This document shows, one piece after another, positions 1 to 7,717 of a DNA stretch of 64,000 nt (its first letter is position 1; every line of letters begins with the position of its first letter). The notes beneath the pieces were generated by a model that searched no databases, had not been told where the DNA came from, and saw only the letters and a program-made list of their open reading frames with translations. Source of the stretch: an uncultured Desulfatiglans sp. (GTDB lineage Bacteria > Desulfobacterota > DSM-4660 > Desulfatiglandales > Desulfatiglandaceae); contig LR026961.1 in the NCBI GenBank assembly GCA_900498135.1, positions 315,226 to 379,225 on the forward strand. The letters run 5' to 3'. A program made the translations under genes and the position numbers.

Positions 1-150
1 CTTCCGGATTGGAAATTTCGTGTGCCGAATGTCTTTTTGACATGGACACGGGCTTGTTTCCCGTCGGACAGGGTCTTCCAACGTTCAGGAAACCTGGTTT
101 TCGGGCGGTTCCCCCGAGGAAGACGACCGCCCGGACCTTCAGGCCGGTTC
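1..150. other. Intergenic start of window with a repeat fragment
   Basis: The first 20 bases resemble one end of the dispersed intergenic repeat found elsewhere in the window (a TTCCGGATTGGAAA-type end). No convincing gene is visible before the first MoaD-like start. In clusters of this type the gene upstream is often a tungsten aldehyde oxidoreductase, but it would lie outside the window, so this is inference. Confidence 0.45.
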
Positions 151-390
151 ATGACGCTTACCGTGTGGCTCAGTTCCTCCCTGCGCAGGGCCGCCCCGGG
201 CTACGACCCTGCCAACGGCATGGCGGTCGAGGCGGCCCCGGGGGCGTCGGTGGCGGACGTCTGCCAGACGATCGGCATCGAGCCATCGGCCGTCAAGGTT
301 GTCATGGTGGATGGGCGGGCCCGTTCAATGGACCACCGGCTCGAAGGCCACGAACGGATTGCGCTCTTCCCACCGGTCGGCGGAGGTTGA
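151..390 (+). CDS. MoaD/ThiS-family ubiquitin-like sulfur carrier protein
   Basis: A 79-residue protein with the beta-grasp pattern of MoaD/ThiS sulfur carriers. It ends in FPPVGGG, so it has the C-terminal di-glycine that an E1-like enzyme adenylates before thiocarboxylation. The start is the ATG at 151; the open frame reaches further upstream, but those residues resemble nothing in the family and no good ribosome binding site is visible. Two bases separate its stop from the start of a second ubiquitin-like gene, and a ThiF-like E1 follows. In anaerobes such trios usually serve molybdopterin or tungstopterin assembly beside aldehyde oxidoreductases. The specific pathway here is inferred. Confidence 0.8.
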   Translation: MTLTVWLSSSLRRAAPGYDPANGMAVEAAPGASVADVCQTIGIEPSAVKVVMVDGRARSMDHRLEGHERIALFPPVGGG

Positions 391-391
391 C

Positions 392-742
392 ATGCCTGAA
401 ACCCATCCAGGGCCCCAGGTGGAAATCGTCGTTTTCGGCTCTCTCCAGCTGTCCCGGCAGCGAAAGGGATTGCCGGCCAGGGTGTTTCTCCCGATTCCGG
501 AATCGGGGGCGGCCGCCCACTCGCTCCTCGAAGCGATGGGGATATCACCGACCGAGGTCGAGGCCGTCTTCCGCAATGGCCGGGTTGTCAATATCTACGA
601 CCCGGTGTTTCCCGGCGACCGGGTCGCCTTCTTTCCCTATGGGACCCCCGGCCCCTACCGGGTTTTCCTGGGCATGGCGCGGGAAAACATCCGGCGCGCC
701 GAAAAGGAACAACCCGCCCCCGAAAAAGGCACCCGTACGTGA
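392..742 (+). CDS. MoaD/ThiS-like ubiquitin-fold protein without terminal di-glycine
   Basis: A 116-residue protein with a MoaD/ThiS-type fold (residues about 10-80: VFxSLQ..., FRNGRV, PGDRVAFFPYG). It does not stop at a Gly-Gly tail but continues for about 35 residues (GPYRVFLGMARENIRR and a charged end). Unless processed, it cannot be adenylated at a terminal glycine like a normal sulfur carrier. It begins two bases after the previous carrier and its last four bases overlap the GTG start of the ThiF-like gene, so the three are translationally coupled. It may be a structural partner or a ubiquitin-like protein of different function. The family assignment is good; the role is not known. Confidence 0.72.
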   Translation: MPETHPGPQVEIVVFGSLQLSRQRKGLPARVFLPIPESGAAAHSLLEAMGISPTEVEAVFRNGRVVNIYDPVFPGDRVAFFPYGTPGPYRVFLGMARENIRRAEKEQPAPEKGTRT

Positions 743-1668
743 GTATCCTCCTTTCTGAAGAACAGTCGGCCCTCCTCGAAAACGCCGCTGAATCCGTCCT
801 CCAGCCCTCCGGTGAAGCGCTTCGCATTCTCCGTGAAAAGACGGCGGCCGAACTGGTGGAAAAGTGGGGCATGACCTTGCGCGCCGTTCACGAAGCCGCC
901 ATGCATCTCGGCATCTACCCCGCTCGCTACTCCCGCAACCGAGGCTCCATCTCTCTCGAGGAGCAGATCGGGCTGTCGCATGCGCAGGTAAGCGTCATCG
1001 GCGCAGGCGGTCTGGGGGGAACCGTCATCGAACTCCTTGCCCGCCTCGGGGTCGGGCGCATCGTGGTGGCCGACCACGACCGTTTCGACGAAACCAATCT
1101 CAACCGGCAGGCCCTGAGCCGAACCGGGAATCTCGGCGCATTCAAGGCTGAAGAGGCCGTACGCGCCGTCCAGTCGATCAATCCGGCCGTCGAGGTCATC
1201 GCCCGTACCACCCGGCTGACCAGCACCAACGCAGAAGAATTCCTCACAGGCTCTCTCACGGCGGTCGATGCCCTCGACAACATCCCCGACCGCTTCCTGC
1301 TCGAGTCCGCCGCCCGAAGGCTCGGCATCCCTTTGGTGCACGCAGCCTTGGCAGGCTTCGAAGGGCAGCTGATGACCATCTTTCCGGAAGACCGGGGGCT
1401 CGAACTCCTCTATGGGACACCGTCGGCCGGCAGGGCCCGCTCCGCCGCCCCGGAGGCCGTGCTCGGCGTCCCCACCCCCACACCCACCCTCTTGGCCACG
1501 CTCCAAACCATGGAGGTGCTGAAGATCCTCACCGGCCGCGGGCAGCCGATTCGCAACGCCATGTTGCACGTCGACCTCGGAACAGGATCTTTCGATACCT
1601 TCAGTTTCGATCCGTCTCCCCGTCAGGAGAGAGGCGGTCGAAGGTCAGGGCAAGCTGCTGAGCAATGA
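739..1668 (+). CDS. ThiF/MoeB/HesA-family E1-like adenylyltransferase, cysteine-free
   Basis: A 309-residue E1-like protein. The nucleotide-binding GAGGLGG lies at residues 88-94 and the DHDRFDETNLNRQ segment at about 112-124, with the VDALDN motif at 176-181. These are the ATP/Mg and carrier-binding hallmarks of MoeB/ThiF proteins. An N-terminal extension of about 80 residues precedes the Rossmann fold. The whole protein contains no cysteine, so it lacks both the zinc-binding CxxC pairs and the catalytic cysteine of classical MoeB/ThiF. It presumably only adenylates its carrier. The GTG start overlaps the preceding gene by four bases. Its 3' end overlaps the convergent DUF72 gene by 68 bp. 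Confidence 0.85.
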   Translation: MSILLSEEQSALLENAAESVLQPSGEALRILREKTAAELVEKWGMTLRAVHEAAMHLGIYPARYSRNRGSISLEEQIGLSHAQVSVIGAGGLGGTVIELLARLGVGRIVVADHDRFDETNLNRQALSRTGNLGAFKAEEAVRAVQSINPAVEVIARTTRLTSTNAEEFLTGSLTAVDALDNIPDRFLLESAARRLGIPLVHAALAGFEGQLMTIFPEDRGLELLYGTPSAGRARSAAPEAVLGVPTPTPTLLATLQTMEVLKILTGRGQPIRNAMLHVDLGTGSFDTFSFDPSPRQERGGRRSGQAAEQ

Positions 1669-2623
1669 GCGGGGCGTTGCCCCCTGAGCGATTGTTGATC
1701 ACGACGTGCGCCCTGGCTTCCTGGACCACCGCCGCCTGGAGGATTCGGGCCGTATCCGGGATCATCCGCCGATCCAGCATCCCCTCGACCAGCCGGTCGA
1801 AAGGGAAGGCACGGGCATAGGCATCCTCGTAGCGAACCCCGCGGGGGGTCATGAGCCGGATGACATAGGTGTGTTCCCGATTCCTGCAGCGCCGCCCGGA
1901 CCGGTTGAACTGCTGCTCCAAGGAAGGCAGCCAGGTCCAGTGGGAGAGCACCTGACCCACCCCGCGGGTCTCGAGGACATCCAGGACGGCGGGATGCCAG
2001 AGCGAGGGGGTGCGCAGCTCCACGTGATAGCGGCCGTCCTCGGGCAGGGAGCCGAAAAACGCGTCCAGGCCTTTGGCGTGATCAACTGGTTCGGGTCGCT
2101 CGCTCCGGCGCTGGTATTCCTGCTCGAATATCAGGGCGGCCAGCCAGGGCCCGGTCAACGCCAGAGCGGGTTCATAGAACCGCTGTGTAAAGAACGCGCT
2201 GTCCAGATAGGCTTCATTTTCCACAAAGCCCCCCGCACGGTGGAGCTTCCGTGCGAAAACCGCCTGAGGCACCTTCAGAATCAGCCTGTCCGAGGAACCG
2301 AGGCATCCGGCATAGGTCTCCAAGGTGCGGTATGTGCGTGTCGGCCGTCCCGTTGCATCGAGGAGCGGCTCATAGAAGGTGAAATCCAATTCCAGGGTGC
2401 GGAAGTGTTGAAAGTAGTCCCGCACGCTCTCCACCGGCAGGACCTCTTCGACGAACCGTTTCCCGCCAAGGCGCCTGGTGCGGCGGATGATCTTCGGGCG
2501 CCAGGCTTCCGGATAGATCTGTCCGATCCACCCGGCATACCGGTCGCTGGCCGTCCCGATATAGACCAGGGGATGAATATCCCTGAACTGATAGCCATCG
2601 AACGGGAATCTCGAACGAGCCAT
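1601..2623 (-). CDS. DUF72 family protein
   Basis: A 340-residue protein with the DUF72 (YecE-like TIM-barrel) pattern: VYIGTASDRYAGWIGQIYPEAW at the N-terminus, then FYEPL, FxxKVPQAVF, LVLETRGVGQVLSHWTWLP and a late VVINNRSGGNAP segment. DUF72 proteins have no firmly established biochemical role. At 340 residues it is longer than many members. The ATG at 2623 is preferred over a longer frame because it begins with the normal MARSRFPFDGYQF-type start. It is convergent with, and overlaps, the ThiF-like gene. Confidence 0.85.
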   Translation of the reverse strand: MARSRFPFDGYQFRDIHPLVYIGTASDRYAGWIGQIYPEAWRPKIIRRTRRLGGKRFVEEVLPVESVRDYFQHFRTLELDFTFYEPLLDATGRPTRTYRTLETYAGCLGSSDRLILKVPQAVFARKLHRAGGFVENEAYLDSAFFTQRFYEPALALTGPWLAALIFEQEYQRRSERPEPVDHAKGLDAFFGSLPEDGRYHVELRTPSLWHPAVLDVLETRGVGQVLSHWTWLPSLEQQFNRSGRRCRNREHTYVIRLMTPRGVRYEDAYARAFPFDRLVEGMLDRRMIPDTARILQAAVVQEARAHVVINNRSGGNAPLIAQQLALTFDRLSPDGETDRN

Positions 2624-2703
2624 GGCTGCCACGCCTCCCTTCAACACCTCTCAGCATACTGCAAGACGCCGCGATTGCAAGCGGATTGAGCCCCTTCCGG
2701 CGC

Positions 2704-2732
2704 TTGCCTTTCCTCCGGAAGCGGAGTATCCT
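2704..2732 (+). promoter_or_regulatory. Putative sigma-70 promoter of the ElyC-like gene
   Basis: TTGCCT (2704-2709) and TATCCT (2727-2732) are spaced by 17 bp, about 95 bp before the start of the ElyC-like gene. This is a pattern match only. Confidence 0.4.
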
Positions 2733-2826
2733 TTAGCTGTTCGCAGCCTATGCACAAGGGGCCCTTTCACGGTCCGAAACCATAGGCCGTGTGCGGATGA
2801 AAAGCGTTTCCAGACAAGGAGGCACC

Positions 2827-3645
2827 ATGGCTTCCCATCCCCCTATACGCTATGATTCCGGTGATGATCAGGCCAGGGATAAACTCTCTCGCCTGATGAA
2901 GCTCAGAACAGGGACTCCATCAGGCACTCCACCGGACCAGGTTCAGATGGAAGGCCCCGACACAGGGCAGAAAAATCAGCCGATCGAACCGGAAGGCCGG
3001 TCCTTTTTCGGGGGAAGCAAGCTTAAATGGATCCTTTTCCTCATCTTCGTTCTGTATGCGCTGATCGCCCGCTACTATGAGCCGCTTCTCCAGAAGATGG
3101 GCTCCTATCTGGCCGTCTCGGACGAGCCGCGCCAGGTCGATCTCGCCGTCATCAGCATGGGAAACCCGCTTGACCGCACACTGACCGCCGCGGACTGGTA
3201 CAAGGAAAAACGGACAAAAACGATCTTCGTCGGCCGGACGGCGCCGCCGGACGGCGCGGCGGAGCTTCTCGCGCGGAGGCTCCCTCTCAGGGAAGAACGA
3301 GACCAAATCCTCCGTTGGATGGAAGCCCTCCAGGTCCCCTCGTCGGCCTGTCTCCTCGACGACACCTATCTCGAGGACGTCACGGCGGAATCCATCACCG
3401 TCAAGCGCATCGCCACGGAGAGCCGCCACCGGCGCATCGCCGTGATCACCGCACCGCTTGAAAGCCGCAGGATCGCAAGAATTTACCGCGATACCTTCAA
3501 GGACACGACGATCGACATCCTGATCATACCATCCTCTTATTCCTCCCGAGAAGAAGAGGCCTGGTGGCGCTCTTCCGCGGGGAGGGAAGCGGTGCTGACC
3601 GAATATGTGCGATTGACACTCACGGCCGTCTCAAGCAGCCGGTGA
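2827..3645 (+). CDS. Membrane-anchored YdcF/ElyC (DUF218)-like protein
   Basis: A 272-residue protein with a charged, Pro/Gly-rich N-terminus, one membrane segment at about residues 65-84 (LKWILFLIFVLYALIARYY), and a soluble domain resembling DUF218/YdcF/SanA: an AVISMGNPLDRTLTAADWY start, a middle LLDDTYLEDVTAES segment, and ITAPLESRRIARIYRDTF near the end. Family members are linked to envelope or undecaprenyl-carrier metabolism, but the activity is not settled. The start at 2827 has an AAGGAGG site seven bases upstream; an earlier in-frame GTG has none. A promoter-like pair lies at 2704-2732. Confidence 0.6.
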   Translation: MASHPPIRYDSGDDQARDKLSRLMKLRTGTPSGTPPDQVQMEGPDTGQKNQPIEPEGRSFFGGSKLKWILFLIFVLYALIARYYEPLLQKMGSYLAVSDEPRQVDLAVISMGNPLDRTLTAADWYKEKRTKTIFVGRTAPPDGAAELLARRLPLREERDQILRWMEALQVPSSACLLDDTYLEDVTAESITVKRIATESRHRRIAVITAPLESRRIARIYRDTFKDTTIDILIIPSSYSSREEEAWWRSSAGREAVLTEYVRLTLTAVSSSR

Positions 3646-3787
3646 GGCAGGGAACAGGCCTATGACCGACCGGGGACTTGCAGTGCCGAAAGGGCCGTGT
3701 CCGAAAAGGAAGGGGCCGGCCACCCGCCGCAGCCGTCATCGCGGCTCGCAAGCTGCCACACCCAAGGGACGGGAGGGGATATTTTGA

Positions 3788-3816
3788 TTGACAGCCACTG
3801 GAACGCTTGCTAGCTT
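3788..3816 (+). promoter_or_regulatory. Putative promoter upstream of thiC
   Basis: TTGACA (3788-3793) is followed after 17 bp by TAGCTT (3811-3816). The same TAGCTT -10 variant appears in the groES promoter candidate. If it is used, the transcript would begin at about 3823, inside the riboswitch-like segment, so one of the two calls may be wrong. Confidence 0.4.
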
Positions 3817-3821
3817 TTTTA

Positions 3822-3872
3822 GAGGCTGAAGCACCGCCAACCTGATCCGGCGCATGATCCTCGCGGCAATCT
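3822..3872 (+). promoter_or_regulatory. TPP-riboswitch-like leader element of thiC (incomplete)
   Basis: The leader contains AGGCTGA, then ACC, then AACCTGATC, GG...AT..CC and GCGG..AA in the order seen in the 3' two thirds of the TPP (THI-box) aptamer. It lies about 225 bp before thiC, the classic riboswitch target. The 5' GGGGTGC half and a clear P1 partner are missing, and CTGAGA reads CTGAAG. It may be a degenerate or divergent aptamer, or chance similarity. Confidence 0.33.
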
Positions 3873-4095
3873 CTTCTCGACGTGCACCCCCCCATTCGGA
3901 ACGACAGACCGAGACGATCCGGGCGATGCGCAGTGTCGCATCGGACGGTGCCGCACGAGTTGCGATCCGGCGCCGGGATGGTCCTGCCCCATCGAGGCCG
4001 GTACGACACCCGGCCTCGAGGCGCCTCCGTGAACCGCCGGCGCCTGCGCCCCGCCCTCTCGACAGGACGGATTTCTGCAGAAAAAGGGAATGCCC

Positions 4096-5379
4096 ATGAC
4101 ACAGTTAGCAGCAGCACGCTCGGGTGTGATCACACCCGAGATGAAAACCGTCGCAGACAAAGAACGGGTCGACGAGCAATGGCTGCGGGAGCAGATCGCC
4201 GCAGGCAGAATCGTCATCCCCGCCAACCGGAATCATCGGGGCTTGTCGCCCTGCGGCATCGGAGAAGGTCTGACGGTCAAGGTCAACGCCAACATCGGGA
4301 CCTCATCCGACCATGCCGTCCTGTCCGAGGAACTGGACAAGTTGAAGGTCTCCGTCGAGGCCGGGGCGGACGCGGTCATGGATCTCTCCACAGGAGGGGA
4401 CATCAACCGCACACGCCTCGAGGTGATCAAGGCCTCCCCGATTCCGGTCGGGACCGTCCCCATCTATCAGGCGGTCGTGGAAACCACCGAAGAAAAGGGG
4501 GGGCTGATCCACCTGACCGTCGATAAGATCTTCGAGGTCATCGAACGTCAGGCCCAGGACGGGGTCGATTTCATCACGGTCCATTGCGGTTTGACACGGG
4601 CGGCGCTCGAGATGCTCCGGAAGGAAGGACGCACCACCGACATCGTCAGCCGCGGGGGCGCCTTTTTGACGACCTGGATGCTCTATCACGACCGCGAGAA
4701 CCCGCTCTACGAGCACTATGACCGCCTCCTCGAGATCGCTGCACGCTACGATCTCACCCTGAGCCTTGGAGACGGCCTGCGCCCGGGCTGCATCGCCGAC
4801 GCGACCGACCGGGCCCAGATCCATGAGCTGATGACCCTCGGACACCTGACCCAGCTCGCCTGGGAAAAGGACGTGCAGGTGATGATCGAAGGCCCCGGAC
4901 ACGTGCCGCTCGATCAGATCGAAACCAACATCATTTTGCAGAAACAGCTGTGCCACCATGCGCCGTTTTACGTGCTCGGGCCACTCGTCACCGATATCGC
5001 CGCCGGCTACGATCACGTCGCGTGCGCCATCGGCGGGGCCCTGGCCGCGTGGGCCGGAGCGGACTTCCTCTGCTACGTGACACCGGCCGAGCACCTGTGC
5101 CTCCCGAGCGTGGAGGACGTCAGGGAAGGCGTAGTCGTCACCCGGATCGCCGCACACGCCGCGGACATCGCCCGGGGAAACCGGCACGCCATCGAGCGCG
5201 ACCACCAGATGGCCGTCGCACGCAAAAACCTCGACTGGGGGCGTCAGATGGAGCTGGCGATCGATCCGAAAAAGGCCAGGAAATACCGGGATGAGCACCC
5301 GCCGGGCGAGGACGATGTGTGCACCATGTGCGGCAAATATTGCGCGATCAAGCAGGTCAGGGAATATTTCAAAAGTTGA
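4096..5379 (+). CDS. thiC: Phosphomethylpyrimidine synthase ThiC
   Basis: A 427-residue radical-SAM enzyme that converts aminoimidazole ribotide to HMP-phosphate for the thiamine pyrimidine. Diagnostic segments are NANIGTSSDH near the N-terminus, DLSTGGDI, the HCGLTRAALEM region, GDGLRPGCIADA, EGPGHVPLDQIE, PLVTDIAAGYDH and the C-terminal CTMCGKYC that binds the 4Fe-4S cluster. The ATG at 4096 has AAGGGA six bases upstream; an ATG two codons earlier is possible. The gene stands alone, without other thi genes. A TPP-riboswitch-like fragment lies in its long leader. It is convergent with mnmE, with only 15 bp between the stops. Confidence 0.96.
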   Translation: MTQLAAARSGVITPEMKTVADKERVDEQWLREQIAAGRIVIPANRNHRGLSPCGIGEGLTVKVNANIGTSSDHAVLSEELDKLKVSVEAGADAVMDLSTGGDINRTRLEVIKASPIPVGTVPIYQAVVETTEEKGGLIHLTVDKIFEVIERQAQDGVDFITVHCGLTRAALEMLRKEGRTTDIVSRGGAFLTTWMLYHDRENPLYEHYDRLLEIAARYDLTLSLGDGLRPGCIADATDRAQIHELMTLGHLTQLAWEKDVQVMIEGPGHVPLDQIETNIILQKQLCHHAPFYVLGPLVTDIAAGYDHVACAIGGALAAWAGADFLCYVTPAEHLCLPSVEDVREGVVVTRIAAHAADIARGNRHAIERDHQMAVARKNLDWGRQMELAIDPKKARKYRDEHPPGEDDVCTMCGKYCAIKQVREYFKS

Positions 5380-5394
5380 CCAGGCGGGCGCCGA

Positions 5395-6789
5395 TCACTT
5401 TCCGATGCAGAACCGGCTGAAGATCTCGTCGAGGACCGCCTCGTGCGGCACCTCTCCGATAATCCCACCCAGGGCATCGAGGCCGGTCTGAAGCTCGAAG
5501 GCGACGATTTCGGAAGGATCTCCCGACTGGATACCCTGGAGCGCGCGCCTGAAGGCCGCCGCCGCGTTCTCGAGGGCCTGCTTGTGCCGGAGGTTGGGAG
5601 CGACGTCCGAGCATACCCCCCCCCTTTCCGAAGACAGGACCCTGTCTTTGATGGCCTGGTGCAGTTCCTCGATCCCCTCCCCGGTCAGGGCGGAGACCCT
5701 GACGGTCTGACAGGCTGCCAGACGCTCTTCGCCTGCACGCCCGATCCGCGGCGGAAGGTCGATCTTGTTGAGGATCACCAGATGGTTCCTGCCTTTGCAG
5801 TAATCGAGCAGTTCCAGGTCGTCCGATGCAAGGGGCCGGCTCTGATCGATCACCATCAGGATCAGATCGGCCTCCCCCAGCCTCCGGCGGGAGTGCTCGA
5901 GGCCTATCCGTTCCGCCGGGTTCCGGGCGCGCCTGAATCCGGCTGTGTCCATCAGCCGCAGGGGGACGCCGTCCAGGTTGAGCACCGTCTCGATCACATC
6001 GCGGGTGGTTCCGGGGCTGGGTGTAACGATCGCCCGGTCCTCATCGGTCAGGCGATTCAAGAGACTGGACTTGCCGGCGTTGACCCGCCCGGCGAGCACC
6101 GTTCCGACACCGTCCACCCACACCCGGCGCCTGTGCGCCGCCAACAGCCTCTCGATCGGCTGCAGAAGCCCATCCCGGACCGCCTTCAGAAGATCCAACG
6201 GATCGAATCCGGTGTCTTCCTCTTCCATGAAATCAATGGCCGATTCCACCTGCGCGAGCACCGCCACCGCCGCTTCGCGCAGCGATGCAATCTCATTCCT
6301 GAGACGGCCCTGAATCTGGCGGGACGCCATCACCAGGCCCTGCTCGGACCGGGATTGGATGAGGTCCATGACCGCTTCGGCCTGCGTCAAATCGATACGC
6401 CCGTTCAAATAGGCCCTCAGGGTGAACTCCCCCGGCCGGGCAGGCCTCGCCCCGGCTTCGACCGTCAGCCGAAGGACCTTCGAAAGCAGCACGTAGCCGC
6501 CGTGAGAGTTGATCTCGGCGTAATCCTCACGCGTGTAGGAATGCGGAGAGGGCATGAAGCTCACCAGAACCTCGTCGAGGGGTTCCCGGGTTTCAGGATC
6601 GATGATGTGCCCGTAATAGAGGCGCTGTGGCGACCAGCGGGCGGTTGCATGTCTGGGGCGGAACAGACCCCCGACGATCGCATGGGCCGCGGGTCCGCTG
6701 ACCCGCACGATGCCGATCCCTCCCGGACCGGCGGGCGTGGCGATGGCGGAGATGGTGTCGTTGGCGGCAGGGTCAGGCGTGGCGATCAT
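5395..6789 (-). CDS. mnmE: tRNA uridine-5-carboxymethylaminomethyl modification GTPase MnmE
   Basis: A 464-residue GTPase that with MnmG modifies U34 of certain tRNAs. The N-terminal folate-binding domain starts with the typical DTISAIATPAGPGGIGIVRVSG. The inserted G domain carries GRVNAGKSS (P-loop, 234-242), DTAG (281-284) and NKID. The protein ends in the diagnostic CIGK, whose cysteine (461) is functionally essential in the family. It is the last gene of the rpmH-rnpA-yidD-yidC-jag-mnmE run, its usual place in many bacteria. A terminator-like hairpin separates it from jag. Confidence 0.97.
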   Translation of the reverse strand: MIATPDPAANDTISAIATPAGPGGIGIVRVSGPAAHAIVGGLFRPRHATARWSPQRLYYGHIIDPETREPLDEVLVSFMPSPHSYTREDYAEINSHGGYVLLSKVLRLTVEAGARPARPGEFTLRAYLNGRIDLTQAEAVMDLIQSRSEQGLVMASRQIQGRLRNEIASLREAAVAVLAQVESAIDFMEEEDTGFDPLDLLKAVRDGLLQPIERLLAAHRRRVWVDGVGTVLAGRVNAGKSSLLNRLTDEDRAIVTPSPGTTRDVIETVLNLDGVPLRLMDTAGFRRARNPAERIGLEHSRRRLGEADLILMVIDQSRPLASDDLELLDYCKGRNHLVILNKIDLPPRIGRAGEERLAACQTVRVSALTGEGIEELHQAIKDRVLSSERGGVCSDVAPNLRHKQALENAAAAFRRALQGIQSGDPSEIVAFELQTGLDALGGIIGEVPHEAVLDEIFSRFCIGK

Positions 6790-6836
6790 GTGAGATGCCT
6801 TCGGTCGCCCGGCACAGGGGCCGGTGCCATAGATTC

Positions 6837-6882
6837 AAAAAGCCGCCTGCAGCGCAGGAAGCGCGGCGCGAAAGGCGGCTTT
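6837..6882 (-). terminator. Terminator-like hairpin between jag and mnmE
   Basis: On the minus strand an AAAGCCGCC arm and a GGCGGCTTT arm enclose a structured 25-base segment and are followed by a short T run. It could end or attenuate transcripts coming from jag before mnmE. Confidence 0.6.
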
Positions 6883-6900
6883 CCACATGAAAGAACCTTT

Positions 6901-7701
6901 TCAGTGGAGACGATCTGAGCGATGGTCCCCCCCCGATCGCTTGGGCATGATAACGATCTTCTTGAGCATCCCCTCTCCGCGGCTGCGTGTGTCCAGATCC
7001 GCATCGTCACGCAGCGTCAGATGGACGATCCTCCGGTCATAGGGGTTCAGCGGATTGGTGCTCACCGGTTTCTTGAGCCGCTTGGCCTTTTCTCCCATCC
7101 GGAGGGCCATCTCGATCAGGGAGTCCCGCCTCCTCTGACGGTAGTTCTCGGAATCGACCACCACCTGCACCCGCCGCTCGAGCGTTTTGTTGACGATCTT
7201 GTTCACAATGAACTGCAGTGCGTCGAGCGTACGCCCCTTCCGGCCGATCAGAAGCCCGGAGGTGTCGCCCGTGATGTTCAAAAGGATGGCGCCGTTGCTG
7301 TATTCGACCGCCACAGAGGTGTCATTCAAGGGAATACATGCAAGGATCTTTTCGAGGGTCTCGCGGGCGACCTCCAGATCATTCTCGTTTTCGGGGAGCA
7401 GCGCTTCGGCCGCCTCTTCGGGGACTCCAGCCGCCTCCCCGGCCCGGGGAGCTTCAGCCGAAAAGGGTTCAACAGCGGATTCCGCTTCCTGCTCCAGCTC
7501 GGGTTCGGACGGAATCTCTACAGCGGGCACGGGAATCGTCACCTTGATCTTGGCCTTGCGTCCACCGACAAGGCCGAAGATCCCTGCAGAGCCCGGTTCG
7601 AGGACCTCGATCTCCAGATCTTCTCTGGCACGGTTCAGCCGACGGCAGGCGTTGGCAATGGCGTCTTCGGTGTTTTTTCCTTCGAACTCATACACTTCCA
7701 T
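6901..7701 (-). CDS. jag: RNA-binding protein KhpB (Jag/EloR)
   Basis: A 266-residue protein with a Jag N-terminal domain (residues 1-50, MEVYEFEGKNTEDAIANAC), an acidic Glu/Ala/Pro linker (about 55-110), a KH domain (about 115-195 with LIGRKGRTLDALQFI) and an R3H domain (about 200-262). In other bacteria KhpB binds RNA with KhpA and affects elongation and cell size. It lies 16 bp downstream of yidC in the same operon, matching the conserved yidC-jag order. A terminator-like hairpin follows its stop. Confidence 0.95.
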   Translation of the reverse strand: MEVYEFEGKNTEDAIANACRRLNRAREDLEIEVLEPGSAGIFGLVGGRKAKIKVTIPVPAVEIPSEPELEQEAESAVEPFSAEAPRAGEAAGVPEEAAEALLPENENDLEVARETLEKILACIPLNDTSVAVEYSNGAILLNITGDTSGLLIGRKGRTLDALQFIVNKIVNKTLERRVQVVVDSENYRQRRRDSLIEMALRMGEKAKRLKKPVSTNPLNPYDRRIVHLTLRDDADLDTRSRGEGMLKKIVIMPKRSGGDHRSDRLH

Positions 7702-7717
7702 GCTTTTCCTCCGAATG

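Noticed and set aside
5443-6918. Long open frame antisense to mnmE and the jag end
   Set aside because: It crosses a gene boundary and a terminator, and its product resembles nothing; mnmE and jag are clear on the other strand.
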